From NCBI RefSeq assembly GCF_002019605.1, contig NZ_KV917368.1, positions 3,255,517 through 3,319,516 on the forward strand: DNA of 64,000 bases, read 5' to 3'. The notes beneath the pieces are model-generated. The model was given only the letters and a program-made list of their open reading frames with translations, searched no databases and was not told where the DNA came from. The position numbers and the translations under genes are program-made. Origin of the DNA: Alkalihalobacterium alkalinitrilicum (lineage in GTDB: Bacteria > Bacillota > Bacilli > Bacillales > Bacillaceae_F). Below, one piece after another: positions 1 through 8,812 of the stretch (its first letter is position 1; every line of letters begins with the position of its first letter).

Positions 1-646
1 TTCCCATTACCAATTCAGCCGCAGATGCAACCTGATCAGCCACAGCGATTTCAGTAGCTTTTAATTCATAGCCAAATTGGTCAAACTCACCTTTATAATC
101 TCTGATAGCAAGCATACCGCTGACTCCAATAGCAACGTTAGTTTGTCCCATGCGCCATGGTCGTCCAAAAGTATCCGAGATAATAACTGCCAATTCCACA
201 TTATAGTGATTTTCTAGGGATTCCTTTATTTTCTTTGCCGTAAAATCAGGGTCTTTGGGTAAAAGTAAAGCCGTTTCTTGATTCTCAATATTTGAACGGT
301 CAATCCCTGCATTAGCGCAAATAAATCCGTGCTTTGTTTCCATTATCATGACACGGTCTGTTATTTTCACTGGACTAGAGGACTCCCGAAAGATCATTTC
401 TATTTCATTTGGAGTTTTACCCGTAGATTTTGAAAGCTCTATTGCAAGAGGTGAAGGTTGAATATCTTTCTCCTCTACTAATCGCCCTTCAGCCTTTGAT
501 ACTATTTTTGAGGTGACAATAACAATATCCTTATGCTCTAATTTTTTTCCTTGCTTGTCGAGAGAACGGATAATAAGTCTTGTCAGATCATCTCCTTCTT
601 GTATTTTTGGCAATTCTTCTACTCCAAACACTGTCAATTCATTCAT
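1..646 (-). CDS. cofE: Coenzyme F420-0:L-glutamate ligase CofE (3' end beyond the window)
   Basis: CofE adds glutamate, by GTP-dependent gamma-linkage, to F420-0 in the last steps of F420 synthesis. About 215 residues are visible. The strongest signature is SDTFGRPWR at residues 157-165, followed by NVAIG and a segment ending AELVMG, all typical of the CofE fold. Family members are about 250 residues, so some 35 C-terminal residues are missing, and a fused FMN domain as in FbiB cannot be excluded. The start ATG at 646-644 overlaps the cofC stop codon (ATGA), which implies translational coupling. Last visible gene of the cofG-cofD-cofC-cofE operon. Confidence 0.9.
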   Translation of the reverse strand, partial: MNELTVFGVEELPKIQEGDDLTRLIIRSLDKQGKKLEHKDIVIVTSKIVSKAEGRLVEEKDIQPSPLAIELSKSTGKTPNEIEMIFRESSSPVKITDRVMIMETKHGFICANAGIDRSNIENQETALLLPKDPDFTAKKIKESLENHYNVELAVIISDTFGRPWRMGQTNVAIGVSGMLAIRDYKGEFDQFGYELKATEIAVADQVASAAELVMG

Positions 647-1305
647 GAAACCACTTCTTTCATTTTTAATTTTTCAATAATTCCCTGACTATAGATATAG
701 TCGTAAGTTTTTGTTCCTTTTCCAAATTTTTCGATATAGTATAAATCCATTGTGGTATCGATATCATACGATAATAATGGAGCAGTACCCAAAAGGTATT
801 CACAACCCACTTTCATTGCATTCAATCGATGTTTTTCAATACTATTAGTACCGAAGGCAGTGTCGATTACCTTTGGTGGCGATAAAATAAGTCCATTAGT
901 TCCTGTTCGGTCTTTACACGGAAAGATTGTGACGGGTACCCGCCTTTTTTGTTTCATGATAAAATCTACTTCATTTACTGTGATTAGAGGTATATCTCCA
1001 GGCAAAATTAATAGTTCTTTTACACGATGGTCTAATGAATCAACTACTGTTTTAATGGCTTGATTCATCCCAGCTACACTCTGCTCAAAATATAGTTTAG
1101 CCCCAAATTTTTTGGCTAGTTGTATTGCGTCAGGGTCACTAGTCACAATAGAAAGTTCGTCTATAGATGGGACTTTAGAAAGAACTTTAAGGACGTCATA
1201 CAGCATAGAATAAGCAAGACCAATCCTTTGGTCAGAAGAGAGTAAGCCATTCAGTCGAGTCTTTGATTTATGCATAGGTTTTTGTAAGACAATAACGGAA
1301 TTCAT
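643..1305 (-). CDS. cofC: 2-phospho-L-lactate (or related) guanylyltransferase CofC
   Basis: CofC activates the 3-carbon acid of F420 (phospholactate, phosphoenolpyruvate or phosphoglycerate, depending on the organism) with GTP to give the diphosphate donor used by CofD. The 220-residue protein has the nucleotidyltransferase layout: an N-terminal KPMHKSKTRL segment for GTP binding and LPGDIPLIT for the metal and substrate. An upstream in-frame start would add 13 residues, but the ATG at 1305 has AAGGAG nine bases ahead and gives the normal family N-terminus. It begins just after the cofD stop and overlaps cofE by four bases. Which acid is used cannot be told from the sequence by eye. Confidence 0.88.
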   Translation of the reverse strand: MNSVIVLQKPMHKSKTRLNGLLSSDQRIGLAYSMLYDVLKVLSKVPSIDELSIVTSDPDAIQLAKKFGAKLYFEQSVAGMNQAIKTVVDSLDHRVKELLILPGDIPLITVNEVDFIMKQKRRVPVTIFPCKDRTGTNGLILSPPKVIDTAFGTNSIEKHRLNAMKVGCEYLLGTAPLLSYDIDTTMDLYYIEKFGKGTKTYDYIYSQGIIEKLKMKEVVS

Positions 1306-1321
1306 AGGAATGTTCTCCTTT

Positions 1322-2266
1322 TTATAAGGCTTTAACTTTGACATCGGCAGCGAATTCTACAACTTGATTTGATAACCGTTCCTTTTTTTCATCCGAATCC
1401 ATTATGGTATCTGTGACTAAAACTCCTAATCCTCTTTTTTGCAATTTATCTGAATACTGCTCATCTAAGAAATCGATAACAATACCATCCAATAAACCTT
1501 CGTAAAAGTCAGCAATTCCGATAGGAGACACTTCTATATTCATATCTCTCATCATTCGATCGGCAGGTCCTTTGATTACCCCTCCATTCACAATGGGACT
1601 TACCGCAATGACCTTGGCTTTACTTTTTTTAATCCCTTCCTTTATTCCTGGTACTGACAAAATTGGACCGATACTGACCAAAGGATTACTTGGAGCAACC
1701 AAAATTATTTCTGCTTCCGCAATTGAGTCAAGCACTCCAGGTGAAGGAGATGCATTGGTAGATCCCCGATAATCAATATTTAATACTTTGTCTGACATTC
1801 TTCGTTGAATCAAGTACTCTTGAAAATGGAAGCAACCATCTGGAGTATCAATATACGAAGAAATACGATCATTAGACATTGGGAGTAATCTCATCGAAAC
1901 TCCTAATTTGTTGCATAGATTTCTAGTAATTTCCGTCAACGTAATGTTTTTACGCAATAAATTGGTTCGATAAATATGAGTAGCTAAATCTTTATCTCCT
2001 AGATTAAACCAGCAATCTTGACCAAAAAGGTCTGTTAGTACACTTTGTGTGGTATAGGTTTCATCTTTAAACCCCCACCCTTGCTCGTGAATTAGCCCCG
2101 CCAGTGTATACATATTAATATCAATGTCGGGCGAGATATAAAGCCCAAATCTTTCAAAATCATCTGCCGTATTAATAACCACTGTAACATCTTCTTTATA
2201 TCGAGAAGACGCTAAGCCTTTAACGAACTTAGAGCCTCCAACTCCTCCAGCTAACGTTAATATCAT
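1322..2266 (-). CDS. cofD: 2-phospho-L-lactate transferase CofD (FO transferase)
   Basis: CofD moves the phospho-acid moiety from its GDP-linked donor to the deazaflavin FO, giving F420-0 or its dehydro form. The 314-residue protein opens with the family signature LAGGVGGSKFVKG (residues 4-16), and has the conserved segments NTADDFERFGL and APSNPLVSIGPIL. Full length for the family. The start ATG at 2266 follows AAGGGTG. It lies 45 bases after cofG and 16 bases before cofC on the same strand, so the four genes read as one operon. Confidence 0.93.
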   Translation of the reverse strand: MILTLAGGVGGSKFVKGLASSRYKEDVTVVINTADDFERFGLYISPDIDINMYTLAGLIHEQGWGFKDETYTTQSVLTDLFGQDCWFNLGDKDLATHIYRTNLLRKNITLTEITRNLCNKLGVSMRLLPMSNDRISSYIDTPDGCFHFQEYLIQRRMSDKVLNIDYRGSTNASPSPGVLDSIAEAEIILVAPSNPLVSIGPILSVPGIKEGIKKSKAKVIAVSPIVNGGVIKGPADRMMRDMNIEVSPIGIADFYEGLLDGIVIDFLDEQYSDKLQKRGLGVLVTDTIMDSDEKKERLSNQVVEFAADVKVKAL

Positions 2267-2311
2267 CGTTTACAACACCCTTCTTCAAGAAGATTACCTA
2301 GATTATATAGT

Positions 2312-3490
2312 TTACAAAGGGATAACGTCTGCCCTATAACCTTGACTATCAGTAAGTTTCAGAACATAAGGAAATAGCTTCTCATCTATAAAATCTGGTT
2401 TTATATAATCTGGATATATAGGTAATCTTTGTTTTGGTACATACCCAGCTTTACGTGTAATTTCTAGCAACTGCTCTCTATGAGGCCAAGGAGATTCGGG
2501 ATTAATATAATCTATTGTTAATGGTGAGATCCCTCCCCAATCATCAATGCCTGACTTTAATAATTCCTGCAAGTGTGCTGAATTTAAATTTGGAGGTACT
2601 TGTAGGTGAATTGAACCTTGAAAAATAAAATTTGCAACACAAACAGTATGAATTAAATCTTCAAATGTTGGCTCTGGATAATTAGCCATAGGTGTGTCTG
2701 GTTTCGCCTTAAAATTCTGAATAATAACTTCTGATATATGTCCATATTTTTCATGTAATTCCTTGATTTTGAACAAAGAATCAATACGCTCTTCCCATGT
2801 TTCTCCTATTCCAATTAAAATTCCAGTGGTAAAAGGTATTTTCAATTTTCCAGCTTCTTCAATGTATCGTATCCGTCTAGATGGTTTTTTGTCAGGGGCA
2901 TTCCCATGTACTTCCCCTTTAGCATAGAGTCGTTCACTCACGGTCTCAAGCATCATCCCCATACTAGGGTTATATCTCCTCATACGAGCTAAATGATATC
3001 TATCCAAGACTCCGACATTGGTATGGGGCAACAACCCTGTTTCCTCTATAACCATTTTGCACATATCTTCGAGGTATTCAGGCATATTTCTATACCCGCG
3101 GCGATTTAACCATTCTCTTACTTCTGGAAAATAATCGGATTTATCACCAAGACTAAACAACACTTCTGTACAACCAAGGTCCTTTCCCTTTTTTACAATG
3201 GATAAGACCTCTTCTGGTGACATAATATTAGCCTCTGGATGATGAGGGTCCTTACGAAACGTACAGTAGGAACAATAATCCTTACATATATTTGTAAGAG
3301 GAATAAATACATTCTGTGTGTAAGACATTTCCGTACCAAAGGAACGCCTTCTTATTTTACTTGAAACATTCTGCATTTCTTTAAGAACTGAATCTGTAAT
3401 ACTCCCAAGTTGATAAGCTTCTTTTCTTGAAATAACTAGTCCTTGTTCTGCTTTAAACAAGATATTATCAAGATCTTTTTTTTCTATCAT
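2312..3490 (-). CDS. cofG: 7,8-didemethyl-8-hydroxy-5-deazariboflavin (FO) synthase subunit CofG
   Basis: Radical SAM enzyme that works with CofH to build the deazaflavin chromophore FO from tyrosine and the flavin precursor. The [4Fe-4S] motif CKDYCSYC (C69, C73, C76; CX3CX2C) is followed by TFRKDPHHPE, as in CofG rather than CofH. The TTGILIGIGETWEER segment is typical of this subgroup. At 392 residues it is full length. A strong site GGGGAGG precedes the ATG. First gene of the F420 operon. No cofH is in the window, so the partner must lie elsewhere, perhaps beyond the left edge. Confidence 0.93.
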   Translation of the reverse strand: MIEKKDLDNILFKAEQGLVISRKEAYQLGSITDSVLKEMQNVSSKIRRRSFGTEMSYTQNVFIPLTNICKDYCSYCTFRKDPHHPEANIMSPEEVLSIVKKGKDLGCTEVLFSLGDKSDYFPEVREWLNRRGYRNMPEYLEDMCKMVIEETGLLPHTNVGVLDRYHLARMRRYNPSMGMMLETVSERLYAKGEVHGNAPDKKPSRRIRYIEEAGKLKIPFTTGILIGIGETWEERIDSLFKIKELHEKYGHISEVIIQNFKAKPDTPMANYPEPTFEDLIHTVCVANFIFQGSIHLQVPPNLNSAHLQELLKSGIDDWGGISPLTIDYINPESPWPHREQLLEITRKAGYVPKQRLPIYPDYIKPDFIDEKLFPYVLKLTDSQGYRADVIPL

Positions 3491-3701
3491 TTAATACCTC
3501 CCCTTCCGAATGTCTATAGTAGAAAGAATATAAAAATTCAGAAAAAACATTATATTTTCTCATAATATATTAAAATATTTATTTTGTAAAATTGCTTTAT
3601 AAAATAGTAATATACTATTGTCCCGAAAGACTAAATAACCTTTCACTTAAGAGAACTTTTTTACTCATCAAACCATTTTTGAAGTGAATATACAAAATTA
3701 A
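3491..3701. other. AT-rich leader/promoter region of the F420 operon
   Basis: A 211-base gap upstream of cofG, also the space below the pterin dehydratase-like gene. Very AT-rich. It must hold the cofG promoter, but I see no clear operator, riboswitch or hairpin. Confidence 0.4.
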
Positions 3702-4031
3702 TTAAGAAGTTTGTATTACCTTATAGTTTATAGATTTTTCACTCATTTGGTTTTCAATTCGATTAATTTTTTGAGCCATAACTAAGTCCTTCCCTGTAAC
3801 ACCTTCAACATCATAAGTAGTAAGTGATATCTGAACATTAAAATCGGTTATAGATATTTGAGGATAGTGTTTTTCCTGATCCATGATTTTAGTTACTAAA
3901 TAAACAAATTGCCCTGTTTTTTCAAAACTTGGAAATGAAAAGTTTTTTATAATGGCATGATTGCCTACATGTGTCCAACCAGTAATTTTAGTTATATGAG
4001 TTACTATCGTTTCAATAGGTAACTTCGTCAT
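3702..4031 (-). CDS. Pterin-4a-carbinolamine dehydratase-like protein (COG2154)
   Basis: A 109-residue protein with the pterin-4a-carbinolamine dehydratase/DCoH fold: a GWTHVGNHAIIKNFSF strand pair, then EKHYPQISI and SLTTYDVEGVTGKDLVMA. Classical enzymes have HHP in the active site and a further His in a THD-like segment. Here these read HYP and TYD, so one His is kept and two are changed to Tyr. No aromatic amino acid hydroxylase lies nearby. The closest partners, before the IS inserted, were the molybdenum cofactor genes moeA-moaE-moaD on the same strand. Members of this family have been linked to molybdopterin metabolism by comparative genomics (Naponelli and co-workers, 2008). The start follows a perfect AGGAGGA. 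Confidence 0.75.
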   Translation of the reverse strand: MTKLPIETIVTHITKITGWTHVGNHAIIKNFSFPSFEKTGQFVYLVTKIMDQEKHYPQISITDFNVQISLTTYDVEGVTGKDLVMAQKINRIENQMSEKSINYKVIQTS

Positions 4032-4381
4032 TTGTATTCCTCCTAAAGTATGATAATGATTAGTTAGCCTTTTTCATTTAATCTCTACTTCATTTGAAAT
4101 CAGTTCTTCATACTTCTATTTTGCTAAAAAGTTTTAATTTGAACCCGTGGATTACCACCTTTGCAATATGCCTGTTCCGCTTTCTATTCGACTATTCAAG
4201 TCTCATTACAAAATCGCATTCTACTTTCCCATTAATTAAACTATTTTTCTGTCCTGCTGGAAATTCTCAACTTTCTCATCCTTTCCTCCGTTGTTTGCAT
4301 TTTTAATAATTTATGCAAGATACGTGCCAAAAGTTGATTTTGCCGAGTAATTTTTCAGAACAAAAAACTCACCATCTTATA

Positions 4382-6077
4382 GAGAGGCCACTGAAAAAGT
4401 ACCTGAAATAATAAAAGATATAGCACCTCAATTATTTGAGAGTGCTATATCTTTTTTGCTGTATAATTAAAATATCAAATTTGAGTGGGTGGATACGATG
4501 ATTCAACATCAACAAGTAAACTTAAGTCCTTATATGGCGATTTATGACATAGTAGTACCGAAGGATAATGTTTTAAGAAAAATCAATGACTTAGTCGATT
4601 TTTCTTTTGTATATGAAGAATTAGTAGATAAATATTGCCTAGATAATGGACGTAATGCGATCCATCCTATTCGCATGTTCAAATACTTATTATTAAAATG
4701 TATCCACAACGTATCAGATATTGATATTGTCGAACGCTCAAAATATGATATGTCATTCAAATATTTTTTAGATATGGCGCCAGAAGATCCAGTGATTGAT
4801 CCAAGTTCCTTAACGAAGTTTCGAAAACTGCGATTAAAGGATGTAAATTTATTAGACATGCTAATCAATAAAACTGTTGAGATCGCAATCGAAAAAGAAA
4901 TTATAAAAAGTAAATCTATCATTGTAGATGCTACCCATACTAAGTCTCGTTACAACCAAAAATCAGCTAAAGAAGTGCTGATTGATCGCTCTAAAAATCT
5001 AAGAAAGACCATTTATCAAATAGATGAAACAATGAAAAGTAAATTCCCAACCAAAACAACATCAGATGTATTAGAAGATCAAATTGAGTATTGTGAAAAG
5101 CTAATTAAAGTCATTGAAAAAGAAGAGACTATCTGTGAATTCCCCAAGGTGAAAGAAACATTAAACCTACTTAAAGAAACGATAGCTGATGATATTGAAC
5201 ATCTACAATTATCCAAAGATGAAGATGCTAAAACAGGACATAAAACATCGGACTCAGCATTTTTTGGTTATAAAACACACATTTCCTTAAGTGAAGAAAG
5301 AATTATTACTGCAGCAGTTATCACAACAGGAGAAAAGAATGACGGAAAGCAACTAGAAACCTTAATTGAAAAAAGTATGGAAGCAGGTATGGAAGTTGAT
5401 ACTGTGATTGGTGATGCAGCTTATTCGGAAAAAGGAAATATTGAATATACAAAAACAAACGAAATGAAGTTAGTAGCTAAACTCAACCCTGTTGTCACTC
5501 AAGGTAATCGAAAAAAAGAAGATGAATTTGAGTTTAATAAAGATGCTGGTATGTATGTTTGTAAGGCTGGACACATGGCTATCAGGAAAGCACGAACTGG
5601 AAAAAAAGGTGTAGCGAAAAACCAAAAACACACATATTACTTTGATATAGAAAAATGTAAGGTGTGTCCATTAAAAGATGGCTGTTATAAGGAAGGAGCA
5701 AAAGCCAAAACATATTCTGTTACAATTAAATCGGATGTACACACAGAACAAATAGCTTTTCAAGAAAGTGATTACTTTAAAGAAAAATCCTCAGAGCGTT
5801 ATAAAATAGAAGCAAAAAATAGTGAATTAAAACACCGGCACGGGTATGATGTAGCGTCATCTTCGGGTCTCGTTGGCATGGAGATTCAGGGAGCCATGGC
5901 TATGTTTACGGTGAATTTGAAAAGAATTCTGAAGTTAATTGGATAACTATAGTATGGGATTGACTTAAATTATAAGCAAAAAGAGACACCCTTATCCATT
6001 TAATGGATATAGGAACGTCTCTTTTTTGTGTGTTTATTCTTTCATCTTGAAAAACGGAAGTTTTTCAGTGGCCTCTC
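4382..6077 (+). mobile_element. IS1182-family insertion sequence, apparently intact
   Basis: A 1696-bp element bounded by perfect 17-bp inverted repeats, GAGAGGCCACTGAAAAA at 4382-4398 and its complement at 6061-6077. The 5-bp direct repeat TTATA stands on both sides. It carries one intact transposase. Each end has its own terminator-like hairpin: AAAAGATATAGCAC with its complement at 4413-4456 before the gene, and AAAAAGAGAC/GTCTCTTTTTT at 5979-6027 after it, which should shield the transposase from outside transcription. The shared bases GA next to the repeat make the exact boundary uncertain by two bases. Confidence 0.9.
4498..5946 (+). CDS. IS1182-family transposase
   Basis: DDE transposase of about 482 residues. 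It has an N-terminal helical DUF772-type segment (about 15-95), then the catalytic core with SIIVDATHTKS (first Asp), TVIGDAAYSEKG (second Asp) and RYKIEAKNSELKHRHG (Glu), plus a Cys pair in KCKVCPLKDGC. The gene is uninterrupted and spans nearly the whole element, so it is probably functional. ATG 4498 with GGGTGG upstream is preferred; a GTG at 4489 would add three residues. A hairpin about 40 bases upstream may limit read-through expression. Confidence 0.92.
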   Translation: MIQHQQVNLSPYMAIYDIVVPKDNVLRKINDLVDFSFVYEELVDKYCLDNGRNAIHPIRMFKYLLLKCIHNVSDIDIVERSKYDMSFKYFLDMAPEDPVIDPSSLTKFRKLRLKDVNLLDMLINKTVEIAIEKEIIKSKSIIVDATHTKSRYNQKSAKEVLIDRSKNLRKTIYQIDETMKSKFPTKTTSDVLEDQIEYCEKLIKVIEKEETICEFPKVKETLNLLKETIADDIEHLQLSKDEDAKTGHKTSDSAFFGYKTHISLSEERIITAAVITTGEKNDGKQLETLIEKSMEAGMEVDTVIGDAAYSEKGNIEYTKTNEMKLVAKLNPVVTQGNRKKEDEFEFNKDAGMYVCKAGHMAIRKARTGKKGVAKNQKHTYYFDIEKCKVCPLKDGCYKEGAKAKTYSVTIKSDVHTEQIAFQESDYFKEKSSERYKIEAKNSELKHRHGYDVASSSGLVGMEIQGAMAMFTVNLKRILKLIG

Positions 6078-6151
6078 TTATAGATGGTGAGTTTTTTGTT
6101 CTGAAAAGTTCAACTGAGATTTCGTAAATTAAACATAAACGAGGTTTCTTT

Positions 6152-6385
6152 CTACCCTCCACTGACAGGTGGAATAATTGCTATTACATCGTTCTCTTTA
6201 AGGACCCTATTTTCTTCTACAAATTCCTCATTTACAGCAATCATTACATTGTCAAGTGATGGTAACGAGTATTCTTTTGATAACTTTTCTTTTAGTTCTA
6301 CTAAAGTTAAATCTCTTCCTTCAATACAAAGTTCTCTTTGTCCTATCGCTTCTTCAAAAGCCGCAAAAAGTAGTATTTTAATCAT
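6152..6385 (-). CDS. moaD: Molybdopterin synthase small subunit MoaD
   Basis: Ubiquitin-like sulfur carrier of 77 residues. The C-terminus PPVSGG ends in the Gly-Gly that is adenylated and thiocarboxylated before sulfur is handed to cyclic pyranopterin monophosphate. It works in a heterotetramer with MoaE, whose gene stop overlaps this start by one base (TAATG). Last gene of the moeA-moaE-moaD group; the terminator that followed it is now split by the IS. Confidence 0.93.
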   Translation of the reverse strand: MIKILLFAAFEEAIGQRELCIEGRDLTLVELKEKLSKEYSLPSLDNVMIAVNEEFVEENRVLKENDVIAIIPPVSGG

Positions 6386-6867
6386 TATAAATGCTCCTGT
6401 TCTGGTTTTCCTGTTGGATATTTTGTACGTTCTAACTGGTCACCTATCCATTGTTCACCATTCTCCCAATGTTCTTTTTTCCATATCGGGACAATTTCCT
6501 TAATGCGCTCAATTGCATAACGGCATGCATCAAAGGAATCTGTACGGTGAGGAGTAGAGATAGCAATGACAACTGCAATATCTGTAATGTCTAATCGTCC
6601 AATTCGATGGGTAATAGCGACATTTGAGCCGCTCCATTTATGGTTAATTTCTTTTCCAATTTGTATTAATTTCTTTTCTGCCATCGGTATATAGGCATCG
6701 TACTCTAAATACAATGTTTTCTTTCCCTTTGTTATTTCACGAACCGTCCCGATAAATGTATTTATTGCTCCTGAATGACGATGAACAACCTTATCAACTA
6801 CATTTTGTATTGATATAGGCTCTTTAGTAATTAAAAAGTCTTTATTATTTTCCACTTTTTCACACAC
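6385..6867 (-). CDS. moaE: Molybdopterin synthase catalytic subunit MoaE
   Basis: Converts cyclic pyranopterin monophosphate to molybdopterin with sulfur from MoaD. Conserved features visible: HSGAINTFIGTVR near residue 31, HRIGRLDI, ISTPHRTDSFDACRYAI and VPIWKKEHW, which holds the catalytic Lys pair. Full length (160 residues from a GTG). A GTG four codons later has a better-placed AGGTG and gives a more usual N-terminus, so the true start may be 6855. Coupled to moaD by a one-base overlap. Confidence 0.93.
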   Translation of the reverse strand: MCEKVENNKDFLITKEPISIQNVVDKVVHRHSGAINTFIGTVREITKGKKTLYLEYDAYIPMAEKKLIQIGKEINHKWSGSNVAITHRIGRLDITDIAVVIAISTPHRTDSFDACRYAIERIKEIVPIWKKEHWENGEQWIGDQLERTKYPTGKPEQEHL

Positions 6868-7002
6868 CTAATTTCTAAGTTATTTACTCTGGAAATAAAC
6901 TTAATATGCTAACAAGATGTCCTACATATGTAGATTAGCTTTACGTATGTGAACCTTACTACTATTACTATATTCTTTTATTCATTACTTTCTTAAGCAC
7001 AT

Positions 7003-8271
7003 TTATTTGTCCCAAGACCAATTACTACCTTCTTCATTCAAAAGAAGAATATCTACCATAGTTCCTTTCTCATAACCTTTTTCCCCTCCTGGGAGAATTA
7101 TGAGGGCATCAGCATTAGCTAATATAGTAACATTACTAGATTTATCTATTCCAGTACTCGAAACTACTAAACTTCCATTTTGATATGATTTCTTACCACG
7201 AACAAAACGTGTAAACGAGTTTGGTTTCGTAAAATTTTCCATTAAGGTTGCCTGGATTTTTTGTAAATGTGGTTTTTCAGATTTAAAATAACTTTTTAAC
7301 CAAGGCCGAGCATAAAGTTCGAATCCAACATAACATGCAGAAGGATTTCCAGACAATCCGAATAAGAGTTTTCCATTCAATTCAGCCACAGTAGTTACAC
7401 TCCCAGGCCTCATTGAAATTTTATTAAATAAAACATTGGCTCCTAGCTTTTCATAAATAGCTGGTAAAAAATCATAATCCCCGACCGAAACACCCCCAGT
7501 GGTAATTAAAAGATCTGCTTTTTCCAACGCTTTTGTAATAGCTTCATAGCATCGTTCAAAATCATCATCCAATTTTCCAAAATAATAAGGTTCTGCACCT
7601 ACTTTTTTTACTTGTGAAGTAACCATATAAGAATTACTATTGCGAATTTTACCTAATTGAAGTTCTTCTTGCACATCTAATAACTCCGTTCCAGTTGCAT
7701 AAATACCAACAACTGGCTTTTTAATAACAGGTACTTTGGCATAACCAAATGTAGCCAGCAATGCTATTATACCTGGATTTATCCTTCTCCCTCTTTCAAT
7801 AAGTTGCGTTCCCTTTTGGGCATCTTCTCCTTGAAAGTTAATGTTATCACCTTTTTTAAAAGATTGATTAATTACAACATATTTCTTTTGGTCTCGACTT
7901 ATTTCTTTAGTTAGCTCTAGCATAACAATGACGTCCGTTCCTTCAGGCATTTTTGCACCAGTCATTATTCGAATAGCTTGTCCTTCTTTTATTTCTTTCT
8001 TTGCAACTGTACCTGCACCAACCTCTTCAATAATCTCTAACTCAACTGGCTTTTCTAAAGTAGCGTTCCTTGTATCTATTGCTCTAATAGCAAACCCATC
8101 TAATGGTGAACGATCAAAAGGTGGCACATCATGATCTGCTACTATTGGCTCTGCTAAATATCTACCATCACTTTCTTCTATTGATATGTATTCTATTTCC
8201 CCGTGCTTTTTGTATTCTAAAACTTTTTTTACTGCTTCTCTTACCGTAATGATTTCTCGCTTTGTTAACAT
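7003..8271 (-). CDS. moeA: Molybdopterin molybdenumtransferase MoeA
   Basis: Inserts molybdate into adenylylated molybdopterin. The order of segments is that of MoeA: VPPFDRSPLDGFAIRA near residue 50, TGAKMPEGTDVIVMLE, GIYATGTELL, TTGGVSVGDYDF and FGLSGNPSACYVGFELY, ending in a small beta-barrel domain. About 422 residues. ATG 8271 has AGAAAGGTG eight bases ahead; a GTG at 8280 is also in frame. First gene of a short Moco group with moaE and moaD. moaA, moaB/C and mobA are not in the window. Confidence 0.93.
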   Translation of the reverse strand: MLTKREIITVREAVKKVLEYKKHGEIEYISIEESDGRYLAEPIVADHDVPPFDRSPLDGFAIRAIDTRNATLEKPVELEIIEEVGAGTVAKKEIKEGQAIRIMTGAKMPEGTDVIVMLELTKEISRDQKKYVVINQSFKKGDNINFQGEDAQKGTQLIERGRRINPGIIALLATFGYAKVPVIKKPVVGIYATGTELLDVQEELQLGKIRNSNSYMVTSQVKKVGAEPYYFGKLDDDFERCYEAITKALEKADLLITTGGVSVGDYDFLPAIYEKLGANVLFNKISMRPGSVTTVAELNGKLLFGLSGNPSACYVGFELYARPWLKSYFKSEKPHLQKIQATLMENFTKPNSFTRFVRGKKSYQNGSLVVSSTGIDKSSNVTILANADALIILPGGEKGYEKGTMVDILLLNEEGSNWSWDK

Positions 8272-8812
8272 CCTTTTCACACCTTTCTAAATCTTATTCT
8301 TTCATTCTAACAAACAGTTGTAATTATTTATTGAATTTTACAAATTTTTTTTGCTGGATAAAGGTTATTTCATTATATATATATCTATAAACTGTTTACC
8401 TCTAATATAGGGTATGTAATGATTCTTACTTCCACATTCACTGTTTCCTAATTATATATGTTTGTAAATTAGAGGTACAATAATGAATATTGAAAAAAAT
8501 AAAATAAAAATTTCTAAAGTTAAAAAAATTTCAATTTATAAAATAATTTATTGGAAATTTTTATTAACAACCTGTTCAACTTTTATTAGGTAAAAATTGT
8601 AAGTAATCTGCAGTTTTTTGCACCTTATTTAAGCCATTTTTAATTTATTCTATATCCTGTTCTTAACTTTTAAATCTTTGTATTTTTCATCAGCTACACA
8701 ATATACCTTAATTGCTTACTTAATCTTTATCCACATCCAATGCTTTTCCCTGATCGCCCACTGATTTAAATGTTCTATTTTTTTATTTATCATGATGCCT
8801 TCTCAATTCCAT
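8272..8812. other. Intergenic AT-rich stretch
   Basis: A 540-base gap of very AT-rich sequence between moeA and a small membrane protein gene. It must contain the moeA promoter. No convincing gene, RNA element or repeat is seen. A 36-codon plus-strand frame at 8482 is lysine- and isoleucine-rich, as expected from AT bias. Confidence 0.4.

Larger units (their letters stand above)
4351..6113. terminator. Transcription terminator split at its loop by the IS1182 element
   Basis: The left flank ends in CTCACCATC-TTATA (4368-4381) and the right flank starts TTATA-GATGGTGAGTTTTTT (6078-6097). Without the IS, these rejoin as a hairpin with stem CTCACCATC/GATGGTGAG, loop TTATA, and outer A and T tracts (AGAACAAAAAA/TTTTTTGTTCT) that make it work in both directions. 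It would have ended the moeA-moaE-moaD transcript. TTATA is the duplicated target. Confidence 0.85.

Noticed and set aside
4094-4306. 70-codon plus-strand frame near the left side of the IS1182 element
   Set aside because: No ribosome binding site, no recognisable protein character, and it lies in AT-rich spacer antisense to nothing conserved.
8482-8595. 36-codon plus-strand frame with AGAGGT upstream
   Set aside because: Composition (Lys/Ile-rich) is what AT-rich non-coding DNA gives; no partner and no hydrophobic or motif structure supports it.
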